Of a stretch of 64,000 bases of DNA, positions 9,716 through 18,670 are shown piece after piece. How positions within the stretch are numbered: position 1 is the stretch's first letter; every line of letters begins with the position of its first letter. Location: positions 35,043-99,042 of the forward strand of contig JANXWV010000025.1 in the NCBI GenBank assembly GCA_025350965.1. Reading direction: 5' to 3'. The notes under the pieces are model-generated. The model was given only the letters and a program-made list of their open reading frames with translations. It was not told the DNA's origin and did not search any database. Made by a program: the position numbers and the translations under genes. Source of the DNA: Rhizobacter sp. (GTDB lineage Bacteria > Pseudomonadota > Gammaproteobacteria > Burkholderiales > Burkholderiaceae_C).

Positions 9716-9749
9716 GGTGCTCCCGTTTGCCCGTGCTACATTCCGCCCC

Positions 9750-9806
9750 ATGACGTTCTCGGCCTGCTCAACGCTGCTACTCCTAGGAGACCTTCGGGCT
9801 CGCTAG
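9750..9806 (+). CDS. Putative leucine leader peptide of the leuA attenuator
   Basis: A short open frame encodes the 18-residue peptide MTFSACSTLLLLGDLRAR, ending in TAG. Residues 9-12 are four consecutive leucines written with CTG, CTA, CTC and CTA; a fifth leucine follows at residue 15. It lies 112 nt before the first 2-isopropylmalate synthase, and a perfect 10-bp stem follows it. This is the classic arrangement of a transcription attenuator in which ribosome stalling at Leu codons, when leucyl-tRNA is scarce, favours read-through. The use of CTA, rare in GC-rich genomes, would sharpen stalling. The start codon's ribosome-binding site is weak (only CCGCCCC upstream). Confidence 0.7.
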   Translation: MTFSACSTLLLLGDLRAR

Positions 9807-9833
9807 TCGATCACGTCCACACGTTTTCCGATC

Positions 9834-9875
9834 AAACGGCCCGTATGCAACCTGCAGCGGGCCGTTTGCCATTTC
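9834..9875 (+). terminator. Attenuator stem before leuA
   Basis: AAACGGCCCG (9834-9843) pairs perfectly with CGGGCCGTTT (9858-9867) around a 14-nt loop, followed by GCCATTTC, a poor but pyrimidine-rich tail. The 5' arm end GCCCG (9839-9843) can alternatively pair with CGGGC at 9795-9799, inside the leader-peptide frame. This gives a possible antiterminator that a ribosome reaching the TAG at 9804 would mask. The geometry fits leucine-controlled attenuation of the gene starting at 9918. Confidence 0.65.
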
Positions 9876-9917
9876 AGAAGCTGCAGTTTGCGAACCCGAC
9901 TCACCGGAGCCATCGAG

Positions 9918-11627
9918 ATGTTGAAGCAACCTGCCCACAAGTACCGCGCCTTCGCGCCCATTGCTTTGCCCGATCGCACGTGGCCCGATGCCATGCTGAA
10001 GCGTGCACCCATCTGGCTCAGCACCGACCTGCGGGACGGCAACCAGGCGCTGATCGAGCCGATGGACAGCGAACGCAAGCTGCGCATGTTCGAGATGCTG
10101 GTACGGATCGGCTTCAAGGAAATCGAGGTCGGTTTTCCGTCGGCGTCGCAAACCGACTTCGACTTCGTGCGACTGCTGATCGAGCGCGACCTGATCCCCG
10201 CGGACGTGACGATTCAGGTGCTCACCCAAGCCCGAGCAGCGCTGATCGAACGCACCTTCGAATCGGTGCGCGGCGCGCGCCGCGTAATCGTGCACCTGTA
10301 CAACGCCGTGGCGCCGGTGATGCGGCGGGTGGTACTCGGCATGAACGATGACGAGATCGTCGAACTCGCGGTCACGCACACGCGCATGATCCGCACGCTC
10401 GCGGCCACGCAGTCCGGCACCGAGTTCGGCTTCGAATACTCGCCGGAGATGTTCTCCGGCACCGAACTCGCGTTCTCGAAGCGCGTGGTCGATGCGGTCA
10501 CTGCCGCATGGGGCGCGACGCCGGCCCGACCTTGCATCATCAACCTGCCTGCCACGGTGGAGCATTCCACGCCGAACATCTTCGCCGACATGATCGAATG
10601 GATGCACCGGCACCTCGAACGGCGCGACGCCATCGTCTTGTCGGTGCACCCGCACAACGACCGAGGCACCGGCACCGCAGCCGGGGAGTTCGCATTGATG
10701 GCTGGGGCTGACCGCATCGAAGGTTGCCTCTTCGGCAACGGCGAGCGCACCGGCAACGTCGACCTGGTGAACATCGCACTCAACCTCTATACGCAGGGCG
10801 TCTCGCCAGGGCTGGACTTTTCCGACATCGACGAGGTGCGACGCTGCGTCGAGCACTGCAACCAGTTGCCGGTGCACCCACGCCACCCGTATGCCGGCGA
10901 CCTGGTCTACACCTCTTTCTCGGGCTCTCACCAGGACGCGATAAAGAAGGCCTTCGCCGCGCGCCAGGAAGGTGGCAAAGACGGCGACGTGTGGGACATG
11001 CCCTACCTGCCCATCGACCCGAAAGACGTGGGGCGCAGCTACGATGCAGTGATCCGCGTGAACAGCCAGTCGGGCAAGGGCGGCATCTCGTACCTCCTGG
11101 AGGCCGAATACGGCGTGGAACTGCCGCGCAGGCTGCAGATCGAGTTCAGCCAGGTCGTGCAGGCCGTGCTCGACGACAGCGGCAGGGAACTGATCGCCGC
11201 CGACCTTTGGCGCATCTTCGAGCACGAATACGGCATCGATGCGCAGGCGACGGCGCGAGTCGGCCACCCGGTGGTCAGCGAAGACAGTAGCGGCGTGTCA
11301 TCGCTGCGAACGCAGGCCGTGCTCAGTGACAGGCGCCTCGACATTGTCGGTTCGGGCAGCGGGCCGATCGATGCCTTCGTGAACGGGCTGAACCGGCACC
11401 TGGACGCCGGCGTGCGCGTGCTCGACTACCACGAGCATTCCATCGGCAGTGGGGCCGACGCGCGCGCCGTGGCCTACCTGGAACTGCGCTTTGGCGACGC
11501 GCTGACGCTCTTCGGTGTGGGCATCGACACCAACATCGTCTCGGCATCGCTCAAAGCCATCACCGGCGGCGTGCAACGCGCCGCCGCGCGCGGGGCCATT
11601 CGCATCGTCAGCCCGGCGCTCGCCTAG
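9918..11627 (+). CDS. leuA: 2-Isopropylmalate synthase, long class (LeuA type 2)
   Basis: This 569-residue protein is of the LeuA class found in actinobacteria, yeast and some proteobacteria. The DRE-TIM catalytic barrel has [15 protein letters not shown] and a metal-binding [14 protein letters not shown] stretch. A linker and a C-terminal LeuA dimer/allosteric domain follow (about residues 430-569, with [15 protein letters not shown]). It condenses acetyl-CoA with 2-oxoisovalerate, the first committed step of leucine synthesis, and family members are feedback-inhibited by leucine at the C-terminal domain. ATG 9918 has GGAG 8 nt upstream; a start at 9888 would add ten unsupported residues. 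An apparent leucine attenuator precedes it, and a second, different LeuA follows after 60 nt. Confidence 0.94.
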   Translation: MLKQPAHKYRAFAPIALPDRTWPDAMLKRAPIWLSTDLRDGNQALIEPMDSERKLRMFEMLVRIGFKEIEVGFPSASQTDFDFVRLLIERDLIPADVTIQVLTQARAALIERTFESVRGARRVIVHLYNAVAPVMRRVVLGMNDDEIVELAVTHTRMIRTLAATQSGTEFGFEYSPEMFSGTELAFSKRVVDAVTAAWGATPARPCIINLPATVEHSTPNIFADMIEWMHRHLERRDAIVLSVHPHNDRGTGTAAGEFALMAGADRIEGCLFGNGERTGNVDLVNIALNLYTQGVSPGLDFSDIDEVRRCVEHCNQLPVHPRHPYAGDLVYTSFSGSHQDAIKKAFAARQEGGKDGDVWDMPYLPIDPKDVGRSYDAVIRVNSQSGKGGISYLLEAEYGVELPRRLQIEFSQVVQAVLDDSGRELIAADLWRIFEHEYGIDAQATARVGHPVVSEDSSGVSSLRTQAVLSDRRLDIVGSGSGPIDAFVNGLNRHLDAGVRVLDYHEHSIGSGADARAVAYLELRFGDALTLFGVGIDTNIVSASLKAITGGVQRAAARGAIRIVSPALA

Positions 11628-11687
11628 ACTCGCGCGCCAAGCGCGCGCTGCAACACTCGTTTCATCCCGTCCACCAGGAGCACCCTC

Positions 11688-13229
11688 ATGTCCGACAAGC
11701 TCATCATCTTCGACACGACCCTTCGTGACGGCGAACAGTCGCCCGGCGCCTCGATGACCAAGGACGAAAAGCTGCGCATCGCACGCCAGCTCGAACGGCT
11801 GAAGGTCGACGTGATCGAGGCCGGGTTCGCAGCCTCGTCGAACGGTGACTTCGAAGCCGTGAGGGCTATCGCCCACGCCATCAAGGACAGCACGGTGTGC
11901 TCGCTGGCCCGCGCCAACGACCGCGACATCTCGCGGGCCGCCGAGGCCTTGCAAGGCGGTGCGTCGACACGCATTCACCTGTTCCTGGCGACGAGTGCGT
12001 TGCACATGGAGAAGAAGTTGCGCATGACGCCCGACCAGGTGTTCGAGCAGGCGCGATTGGCCACGCGCTTTGCGCGCAACTTGTCCGGCGACGTGGAGTT
12101 CTCGCCCGAAGACGGCTACCGCTCCGACCCCGACTTCCTGTGCCGCGTGCTGGAGGCCGTGATCAACGAAGGCGCAACCACGATCAACGTGCCGGACACC
12201 GTCGGCTACGCCATCCCCGAGCTGTACGGCAACTTTCTGCGCGTGCTGCGCGAACGCATCCCGAATTCGGACAAGGCCGTGTGGTCGGTGCATTGCCACA
12301 ACGACCTGGGCATGGCCGTGGCCAACTCGCTGGCCGGCGTGACGATTGGCGGAGCGCGGCAAGTGGAGTGCACGATCAACGGCCTCGGTGAGCGCGCTGG
12401 AAACTGCTCGCTTGAAGAAGTGGTGATGGCTGTGAAGACGCGGCACGACTACTTCGGGCTGACGGTCGGAATCGACACCTCGCAGATCGTGCCTGCCTCT
12501 CGGCTGGTCGCGCAGACGACCGGCTTCGTCGTTCAGCCGAACAAGGCAGTGGTCGGTGCGAACGCATTCGCACACGCGTCGGGCATTCACCAGGACGGCG
12601 TGCTCAAGGCGCGCGACACCTATGAAATCATGCGGGCGGAAGACGTTGGCTGGGCCGCCAACAAGATCGTGCTGGGCAAGCTGTCGGGGCGCAATGCGTT
12701 CAAGCAGCGCTTGAAGGAACTGGGCATCGAGCTCGAGTCTGAAACCGAGATCAATGCAGCGTTCGCCAAGTTCAAGGAACTTGCCGACCGCAAGAGCGAC
12801 ATCTTCGACGAAGACATCCTCGCGCTCGTGATGGACGAGTCCGTGACCGCCGAGCATGAACACTATCGGCTGCTGTCGCTTGCGCAGCGCTCCGAGACCG
12901 GAGAGCGGCCGCATGCGCGCGTGGCGTTCGCCGCCGGTGACGTGGAGCACCACGCGGAAAGCGATGGCAACGGCCCGGTCGACGCGAGCCTGAAGGCCAT
13001 CGAATCGCGTGTGCAAAGTGGGGCGGAAATGCTGCTGTATTCGGTCAATGCGATTACGTCGGGCAGCACAGAATCGCAAGGCGAAGTGACGGTGAGGCTG
13101 CAGCTCGGCGGGCGGGTGGTGAACGGGGTCGGCGCCGACCCGGACATCGTGGTGGCATCGGCCAAAGCGTACTTGTCGGCGTTGAACAAGCTGCACAGCA
13201 AGGTCGAACGCGTGGCCGCGCAAGGTTGA
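11688..13229 (+). CDS. leuA: 2-Isopropylmalate synthase, short class (LeuA type 1)
   Basis: The 513-residue protein is of the E. coli-like LeuA class. The barrel begins with [18 protein letters not shown], and the active site includes [16 protein letters not shown] and [18 protein letters not shown]. The C-terminal regulatory domain (about 390-513) ends with [19 protein letters not shown]. It catalyses the same reaction as the preceding gene, to which it is only distantly related in sequence, so the organism has two isozymes in tandem. CAGGAG lies about 10 nt before the ATG. A terminator follows. Citramalate synthase activity is possible for this superfamily, but the leucine-operon position and motifs favour LeuA. 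Confidence 0.93.
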   Translation: MSDKLIIFDTTLRDGEQSPGASMTKDEKLRIARQLERLKVDVIEAGFAASSNGDFEAVRAIAHAIKDSTVCSLARANDRDISRAAEALQGGASTRIHLFLATSALHMEKKLRMTPDQVFEQARLATRFARNLSGDVEFSPEDGYRSDPDFLCRVLEAVINEGATTINVPDTVGYAIPELYGNFLRVLRERIPNSDKAVWSVHCHNDLGMAVANSLAGVTIGGARQVECTINGLGERAGNCSLEEVVMAVKTRHDYFGLTVGIDTSQIVPASRLVAQTTGFVVQPNKAVVGANAFAHASGIHQDGVLKARDTYEIMRAEDVGWAANKIVLGKLSGRNAFKQRLKELGIELESETEINAAFAKFKELADRKSDIFDEDILALVMDESVTAEHEHYRLLSLAQRSETGERPHARVAFAAGDVEHHAESDGNGPVDASLKAIESRVQSGAEMLLYSVNAITSGSTESQGEVTVRLQLGGRVVNGVGADPDIVVASAKAYLSALNKLHSKVERVAAQG

Positions 13230-13270
13230 CCGTTTCAAGCATTTGTCACGATCGCAGACCGCACTTGAGG

Positions 13271-13306
13271 AAAAGCACGTAAGTTTCTGATCTTGTGTGC
13301 TTTTTT
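13271..13306 (+). terminator. Terminator after the second leuA
   Basis: AAAAGCAC (13271-13278) pairs with GTGCTTTT (13297-13304) around an 18-nt loop, and two further T residues follow. The stem is moderately strong and lies 42 nt past the leuA stop, before the pbpG start. Confidence 0.6.
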
Positions 13307-13348
13307 GCTTTGACCTACACTCCGCAGACTGGGCGAAAAGGGACTCTC

Positions 13349-14443
13349 GTGGCATCACTGAAAAAGTTGGTTACAACCACGCTGCTGGCCCTTGTCGCGA
13401 CAGTGTCCATGACGCTGCCGACGCATTCCGATGCGGCACAACGAACGACGGCGAAGAAGAAGGCGGTCGCGCATCAGAAGCACGTGAAGGTGGCGGCAAG
13501 TGACCACGTGGCGGGCCGAACGGCCAGCCGAACCAGCAGCCGAGTGGTGGTTGGCGGTGGCAAGCGCGTAGTCGTTCGTCAGGCCGTGAGGCTGGTTCAT
13601 TTCGAGCCGGCCCGGCCGTCGTTCGGCCAGCTTTACGGCTTGCACAATACGGCGGATTCCCTGGAGTTGAAGTCCAGCGTGGCGCTGGTCGTCGACCAGG
13701 ACACGAATGAGGTGCTGTTCAGTAAGAACTCGCAGGCCGTGTTGCCGATCGCGTCGCTGACGAAGTTGATGACGGCAGTCGTGGTCACCGAAGCTCACCT
13801 GCCGCTCAACGAGACGCTGACGGTCAGCGAAGAAGACATCGACACTGAGAAAGGCAGCCGCTCGCGGCTCAAGGTTGGCACGCAGTTGACGCGTGAAGAG
13901 ATGTTGCACCTGGCGTTGATGTCGTCCGAGAACCGCGCTGCCCACGTGCTGGGGCGGTACTACCCTGGCGGTATCGACGCATTCGTTGGTGCGATGAACC
14001 GCAAGGCCCACGAACTCGGCATGAACGACACCCACTACGTCGAGCCGACCGGTCTGTCGAGCCGCAACCAGTCGAGCGCGCGTGACCTGGCCACGCTGGT
14101 CAACGCGGCGCATCAGCATCAGATCATCCGTGAGTTGTCCACGTCTCCCGAGTACCAGGTCGAGGTGGGCAACCGGCCGTTGCAGTTCCGCAATACCAAT
14201 GGCCTGGTGCGCAGCCCGTCGTGGGACATCGGCCTGCAGAAAACCGGCTACATCACCGAGGCGGGCCGTTGTCTGGTGATGCAGGCCCGCATGGCTGGCC
14301 GCAAGCTCATCATGGTGTTCCTCGATTCGGCAGGCAAATACTCGCGCATCGGTGATGCCGAGCGAGTGCGGCGCTGGGTCACCGAGTTGCCGGTGCATGC
14401 CGTGCCGGCGGTTGCTGCAGGCGTCGTCAAGGCAACGTCCTGA
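13349..14443 (+). CDS. pbpG: D-alanyl-D-alanine carboxypeptidase/endopeptidase (PBP7 family)
   Basis: This 364-residue exported serine peptidase starts with a typical signal peptide (VASLKKLVTTTLLALVATVS, cleavage near SDAAQ). A basic, low-complexity stretch follows (about residues 30-95), then the S11 peptidase domain. The three penicillin-binding motifs are visible: SLTK with nucleophile Ser136, SEN at 193-195 and KTG at 298-300. Family members trim or cut peptidoglycan cross-links in the periplasm. GTG 13349 was chosen because it starts the signal peptide; an in-frame ATG at 13295 would put 18 non-hydrophobic residues ahead of it. The basic linker is unusual for PBP7 and may bind the cell wall. 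Confidence 0.9.
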   Translation: MASLKKLVTTTLLALVATVSMTLPTHSDAAQRTTAKKKAVAHQKHVKVAASDHVAGRTASRTSSRVVVGGGKRVVVRQAVRLVHFEPARPSFGQLYGLHNTADSLELKSSVALVVDQDTNEVLFSKNSQAVLPIASLTKLMTAVVVTEAHLPLNETLTVSEEDIDTEKGSRSRLKVGTQLTREEMLHLALMSSENRAAHVLGRYYPGGIDAFVGAMNRKAHELGMNDTHYVEPTGLSSRNQSSARDLATLVNAAHQHQIIRELSTSPEYQVEVGNRPLQFRNTNGLVRSPSWDIGLQKTGYITEAGRCLVMQARMAGRKLIMVFLDSAGKYSRIGDAERVRRWVTELPVHAVPAVAAGVVKATS

Positions 14444-14500
14444 TGTTGGCCATCCGGCTCTGATGTCCTGAGATCAACGAAGCGCCCCTGTGGCGCAGTG

Positions 14501-15277
14501 TCACGCAGCCACGTTGCGATGCCCGAGTGATGCAGAAATTTGTGCAGCCGTGTCCTTGAGCCGCTGCAACCAGGCCTCTTCCAGGCGGTCTGCAGGAGCC
14601 GAGATCGAGAGCCCGGCGATCAGCTTGCCCTGGTCGTCCAGAATGCCCGCCGCCATGCAGCGCACCCCAAGTTCCAGTTCTTCGTCGTCACGCGCCGTGC
14701 CGCCCTGGTTGACGTGTGCGAGTTCGCGTTCCAGTGCGGCCAATTCCGTGATGCTGTTGCGCGTGTGCCCGGCCAGGCCGGTGCGCGTGGCATAGGCGCG
14801 CACGCGCGAGGGATCGTCATGAGCCAGGAACAGCTTGCCGACCGAGGTGAGGTGCAGCGGCGCCCGCCCACCGATGGCGCGAACCACCTGCATGCCCGAG
14901 CGTTCGCTGTAGGTGCGCTCGATGTAGACGATCTCGTCGCCCTGGCGCATCGACAAGTTCACCGGCTGGTGCGTGATGCGATGCAACTCCCGCATCGGCC
15001 CCATCGCGGCCTCGCGCACATCAAGCCGCGCTTTGACGAGGTTGCCCAGCTCCAGCATGCGCATCCCCAGCCGGTAGCTGCCCGCTTCGGGGCGATCAAC
15101 GAAGCGGCCGATGACCAAATCGTTCAGGATGCGGTGCGCGGTGGACGGGTGCAGGCCCGTCAGTTCGCTGATGTGCTTCAGCGACACCGGGTCGGGGAAA
15201 GACGCCAGCACGTCCAGCAAGCCGAACGCACGCTCGAGCACCTGGATGGTGGGCGTCTTGTTGTCAGTCTTTGCCAT
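14501..15277 (-). CDS. IclR family transcriptional regulator
   Basis: The 258-residue protein has an N-terminal winged helix-turn-helix (about residues 10-70, KHISELTGLHPSTAHRILN) and a C-terminal IclR ligand-binding domain (about 85-250) with ERTYSERSGMQVVRAIGGR and TSVGKLFLA. IclR proteins are repressors or activators of catabolic genes responding to small acids or aromatic compounds. It is convergent with pbpG and divergent from the TIGR03790 gene, with only 47 nt between the two start codons. Autoregulation and control of the divergent gene are plausible. The effector is unknown. Confidence 0.9.
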   Translation of the reverse strand: MAKTDNKTPTIQVLERAFGLLDVLASFPDPVSLKHISELTGLHPSTAHRILNDLVIGRFVDRPEAGSYRLGMRMLELGNLVKARLDVREAAMGPMRELHRITHQPVNLSMRQGDEIVYIERTYSERSGMQVVRAIGGRAPLHLTSVGKLFLAHDDPSRVRAYATRTGLAGHTRNSITELAALERELAHVNQGGTARDDEELELGVRCMAAGILDDQGKLIAGLSISAPADRLEEAWLQRLKDTAAQISASLGHRNVAA

Positions 15278-15324
15278 GGGCTCGATTGTCGCTCAGTGGT
15301 GTCGAATTTTTGTATGGCGAAACG

Positions 15325-16485
15325 ATGAGCCGATATCTTGCACCGACGGTGCCCCCGCCAGCACACTCAGTTGGCCGACAGCTCGCGAACCTGCTCGGGG
15401 TGCTGGCCGCCGCTTGCGCCATGTCTGCGTTTGCGGAACTGCAGGAACGGCCTCCAGCCGGTGCCGCTATCGAAGCGGTTGGCGCGCCTGTTCCCGCGTG
15501 GGTGGCCGTGCCGAAAGTTTTTGGCCGCATCACCGCACGGGAACTCGGCATCGTGATCAACACCGCAGACCCCACTTCACGGGCGATCGGCGAGGCCTAC
15601 ATCAAGGCGCGCGCGATCCCGGCGGCGCAGGTTCTCAGGCTCGCACTGCCGGTCAAGCCGACCTTGTCGCCGGAAGAGTTCGCGTCTGTCGATGCGCGGG
15701 TGAGGGCGTTCTTCAAGCCAAACGTCCAGGCCTTGGCGCTGGCCTGGACGGCGCCCTACGCGGTGGGATGCAACTCGATCACGAGCGCCTTGACGCTGGG
15801 CTACGACGCCACGGCATGCGTCACGGCCTGCCAACGCGGCAAGACATCGCGGTACTTCAACGCCGCGACCTCACGGCCTTTCACCGACCTGAAGCTGCGC
15901 CCGACCATGCTGCTGGCAGCGCCGGACCTGGCTGCCGCAACGGCGTTGTTCCAGCGTGGCGTGGCAGCGGACCGCAGCCTGGGGTGGCGCGGCGCACCGC
16001 CGGCCAACGCGTACTTCGTGCACACGTCCGATGTGGCCCGCAGCGTGCGCTTTCGCCTGTTTCCGCCGCCCGGGCTGGTGGCGCGTGTGGGCGTCGATGT
16101 GCACGTGCAGGAGAGCGACTCGGTGCAGCCGGCGGGCAGGGTGCTGCTCTACGAAACCGGGCTGGCGCGCGTCGAGGGCATCGGCGCGCTGCGCTGGGTG
16201 CCGGGCGCGCTGGCCGATCACCTGACCTCGTTCGGTGGCCAGCTGCAAGCGCCTGCCGCTGGCCAGATGTCGGCACTCGAATGGATCGCGGCGGGCGCAA
16301 CGGCCAGCTATGGCACCGTCTCCGAGCCTTGCAACCACCTGCAGAAATTCCCGCACCCGCAGGTGCTCTTGCTTCACTATGTGCAAGGCGCCAGCGCGCT
16401 GGAAGCGTATTGGAAGAGCGTTGCTTGGCCGCAGCAAGGGGTCTTCATCGGCGAGCCACTCGCGGCTCCGTTTGCGCGCCGCTGA
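15325..16485 (+). CDS. TIGR03790 family protein, exported
   Basis: The 386-residue protein has an N-terminal hydrophobic segment (about residues 18-36, NLLGVLAAACAMSAFA) that looks like a signal peptide. The body has the features I associate with TIGR03790: an IVINTADPTSRAIGEAYIKAR opening, and a conserved C-terminal block ATASYGTVSEPCNHLQKFPH followed by a KSVAWP...FIGEPLAAPF end. The conserved Cys, His and Asn residues in that block look catalytic or metal-binding, but no activity is known to me. ATG 15325 was chosen as the first start that includes the signal peptide; an upstream in-frame ATG at 15271 overlaps the IclR start. Its stop codon lies within a run of 10-bp repeats. Confidence 0.8.
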   Translation: MSRYLAPTVPPPAHSVGRQLANLLGVLAAACAMSAFAELQERPPAGAAIEAVGAPVPAWVAVPKVFGRITARELGIVINTADPTSRAIGEAYIKARAIPAAQVLRLALPVKPTLSPEEFASVDARVRAFFKPNVQALALAWTAPYAVGCNSITSALTLGYDATACVTACQRGKTSRYFNAATSRPFTDLKLRPTMLLAAPDLAAATALFQRGVAADRSLGWRGAPPANAYFVHTSDVARSVRFRLFPPPGLVARVGVDVHVQESDSVQPAGRVLLYETGLARVEGIGALRWVPGALADHLTSFGGQLQAPAAGQMSALEWIAAGATASYGTVSEPCNHLQKFPHPQVLLLHYVQGASALEAYWKSVAWPQQGVFIGEPLAAPFARR

Positions 16486-16530
16486 ACGTTGCTGAACATC
16501 GCTAAACGTCGCTAAACGTCGATGAGCGCC
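16481..16530 (+). repeat. Tandem 10-bp repeats (five degenerate copies)
   Basis: Five head-to-tail decamers run in exact register: GCTGAACGTT, GCTGAACATC, GCTAAACGTC, GCTAAACGTC and a more diverged GATGAGCGCC. The stop codon of the TIGR03790 gene is in the first copy, and the run ends 12 nt before the hpnE stop. It sits between two convergent genes. Confidence 0.8.
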
Positions 16531-16541
16531 GCGAGGCAGTG

Positions 16542-17837
16542 TCACCCCGCTGCCGCTGCCGCCGCCACGCCGCTGCGCACCGCGCCCTCCAGCGTTGCAG
16601 GGTAGGGGCCGGCCACATAGTCGCCGGCGGCATGCAAGCCCAGGGCGACGAACGCTGCGGGCCGGGCCAGGCCAGGCGTGCAGGCGAATGTGGCGCGCTT
16701 GTCGACCAGTACTTGCACCGGCTCCAGTGCAGCGCTCAAGTGCGGGCCGAGGTCTGTTCGCGCCTGGGCGATGGTCGCGTCCAAGACCGCTTGCTGGCCC
16801 CGCGCCACCCACTCGGCAGCGCCGCTCACGACGAATGCGAGCAGCCCGGGCGCGCCGCCGAGCTGGCCGCGGTCGAACACAAACTGCGCGGGCGCCGACG
16901 CGCCAGCGCGCAAGGCCAGCATCGGTTCCGGCAAACGCGCGCCGGCGCAGCGCAGGTAGACCGTCACGATCGGCTCGTAGCGCATGGCCCGCGCGGTGCG
17001 CGCCCAATCGGTCGCGTGGGGTTCGACGAGTCGCGCTGCCTCCGTCGCGGTGGTGGCCAGCACCACGTGATCGAACTCTTCGCCGTCGACTTGCCACCTC
17101 GCCGTGCCCATTTCAACGGCCTGCACGCGGTGCCCGACGCGGACCATCGCACCCGCTTGCGTGAGCCAGCGCAAAGCCGGGTCGGGCAGCAACCGGCTCA
17201 AGTCGCTGCGAGGCAACAACAGGTCGGCTGAGCCGGCGCCCGAGAACAGCGCGTCTTTCAGTACGCGCAGGAAGACAGCTGCGCTGGCGGCTTCCGCGGG
17301 CGTGTTCAACGCAGCCACACAGAGCGGGTCGATCAGGTCACGTCGCACGGTGTCGGGAAGGGCGGCAGTCAAGCGCGCAACCGTCCATTGTGGGTCGCAC
17401 TGGAAGCCACTCATGGCCCATCGCGCGGCTGCCCAGAGCAGTGCGCACCGGTCTTGCCAGGGCCACGCGCGCAGGCGCAACACAGCCCATGCGAACTGCG
17501 GCACCGCCCCGCCCGCTTCCAGCAACAAGCCGGATCCGTCAGGGTAGGCCAGACGCAGCGGCAACCGCAACAGCGTGTGCTCTGGCGCAACTCCCACCGT
17601 GCGCATCAACGCCAGTGTGGCGCTGTACGCGCCGATCAGGATGTGCTGGCCGTTGTCGAGCGTCACGCCTGCCGAGCTCACGGCGCGGGCGCGGCCGCCG
17701 GGCTGTGCGGCCATCTCGAACAGCGTCACGTGGTGACCGCGCCGGGTGCCTTCCACGGCGGCGGCCAAGCCGGCCCAGCCGCCGCCCACCACGGCCACCC
17801 GCAGCGCTGGCGCGCGGGCACCGCCCTGGCGGTTCAT
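16542..17837 (-). CDS. hpnE: Hydroxysqualene dehydroxylase
   Basis: This 431-residue FAD-dependent amine-oxidase-like enzyme has the N-terminal dinucleotide motif VVGGGWAGLAAAVEGTRRG and a second motif GGRARAVSS with LDNGQHILIGAY. A long substrate domain and a C-terminal FAD-contact segment (GLHAAGDYVAGPYPATLEGA) follow. In the HpnCDE route this enzyme reductively removes the hydroxyl of hydroxysqualene to give squalene. It overlaps the hpnD stop by ATGA (start at 17837) and is the last gene of hpnC-hpnD-hpnE. Related carotenoid desaturases share the fold, but the operon settles the call. Confidence 0.92.
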   Translation of the reverse strand: MNRQGGARAPALRVAVVGGGWAGLAAAVEGTRRGHHVTLFEMAAQPGGRARAVSSAGVTLDNGQHILIGAYSATLALMRTVGVAPEHTLLRLPLRLAYPDGSGLLLEAGGAVPQFAWAVLRLRAWPWQDRCALLWAAARWAMSGFQCDPQWTVARLTAALPDTVRRDLIDPLCVAALNTPAEAASAAVFLRVLKDALFSGAGSADLLLPRSDLSRLLPDPALRWLTQAGAMVRVGHRVQAVEMGTARWQVDGEEFDHVVLATTATEAARLVEPHATDWARTARAMRYEPIVTVYLRCAGARLPEPMLALRAGASAPAQFVFDRGQLGGAPGLLAFVVSGAAEWVARGQQAVLDATIAQARTDLGPHLSAALEPVQVLVDKRATFACTPGLARPAAFVALGLHAAGDYVAGPYPATLEGAVRSGVAAAAAAG

Positions 17838-18670
17838 CGCCCGCGCCAGTTCGTCCGCATCGCGATCCAGAGCTTGCGCAGCGGCGTGAGCGACGTTCGC
17901 TGGTGCAGCACCTGAAAGTCATCGGCCTCTATTTCGCGCAGCAGCGTGCGGTAGATGTTGGCCATCATCAGGCCCGGCTTCTGGGCTGCGCGGTCGGCCT
18001 CGGGCAAGAGCGCGAAGGCCTCGTTGTAAAGGCGGTGAGCGCGCTCTGCCTGGAACTTCATCAGTGCCGTGAAGCGCTCGGAGTAGCCGCGGTTCAGCAC
18101 CTCGCTGGCTTTCACGTCGAACTGCTTCAGCTCCGACATCGGCAGGTAGATGCGGCCGCGCCGAGCGTCGTCGCCGACGTCGCGGATGATGTTGGTGAGC
18201 TGCATCGCCCGGCCCAGCCGGTGCGCGTAGGCGGTGGTCGCATCGCTGCTGCGGCCGAAGATGCCGGCCGCCACTTCGCCGACCACGCCGGCAACGAGGT
18301 GGCAGTAGCGTTCCAGGCCCGGATAGTCGAGATAGCGCGATTGGTCCAGGTCCATCTGGCAGCCATCGATCACCGCCATGAGGTGGTCGACGCGAATGCC
18401 GTAGTCATTGCGGTGCGGCAGCAGCGCCTTCATCACGGGGTGGGTCGGCTGGCCAATGAATGCCGACGCCACTTCCTTGCGCCACCACGCGAGCTTGGTG
18501 GCGGCCACGCCGGGGTCGGCCACTTCATCGACAACGTCGTCCACCTCGCGGCAGAAGGCATAGAAGGCTGTGATGGCAGCACGCCGGGGTGGCGCGAGGA
18601 ACAGGAACGCGTAATAGAAGCTCGAGCCGCTCCTTGCGGCCTTGTCCTGAACGTATTGCTCGGGCGTCAT
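17834..18670 (-). CDS. hpnD: Presqualene diphosphate synthase
   Basis: This 278-residue trans-isoprenyl diphosphate synthase (squalene/phytoene synthase fold) has the two acidic motifs DDVVDE and QLTNIIRDVGDDARRGR. It condenses two farnesyl diphosphates to presqualene diphosphate. The start ATG 18670 (MTPEQYVQDKAARSG) overlaps the hpnC stop in an ATGA; a longer in-frame start at 18718 would overlap hpnC by 51 nt and lacks conserved residues. It is the middle gene of hpnC-hpnD-hpnE. The product acts at the cytoplasmic face of the membrane. Confidence 0.93.
   Translation of the reverse strand: MTPEQYVQDKAARSGSSFYYAFLFLAPPRRAAITAFYAFCREVDDVVDEVADPGVAATKLAWWRKEVASAFIGQPTHPVMKALLPHRNDYGIRVDHLMAVIDGCQMDLDQSRYLDYPGLERYCHLVAGVVGEVAAGIFGRSSDATTAYAHRLGRAMQLTNIIRDVGDDARRGRIYLPMSELKQFDVKASEVLNRGYSERFTALMKFQAERAHRLYNEAFALLPEADRAAQKPGLMMANIYRTLLREIEADDFQVLHQRTSLTPLRKLWIAMRTNWRGR

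Noticed and set aside
13230..13348. A promoter for pbpG in the gap after leuA
   Set aside because: Boxes such as TTGACC and TACACT occur but are too close together to form a -35/-10 pair; nothing convincing was found.
14482..14496. GCGCC/GGCGC hairpin between pbpG and iclR as a bidirectional terminator
   Set aside because: The stem is only 5 bp and no T-run follows on either strand.
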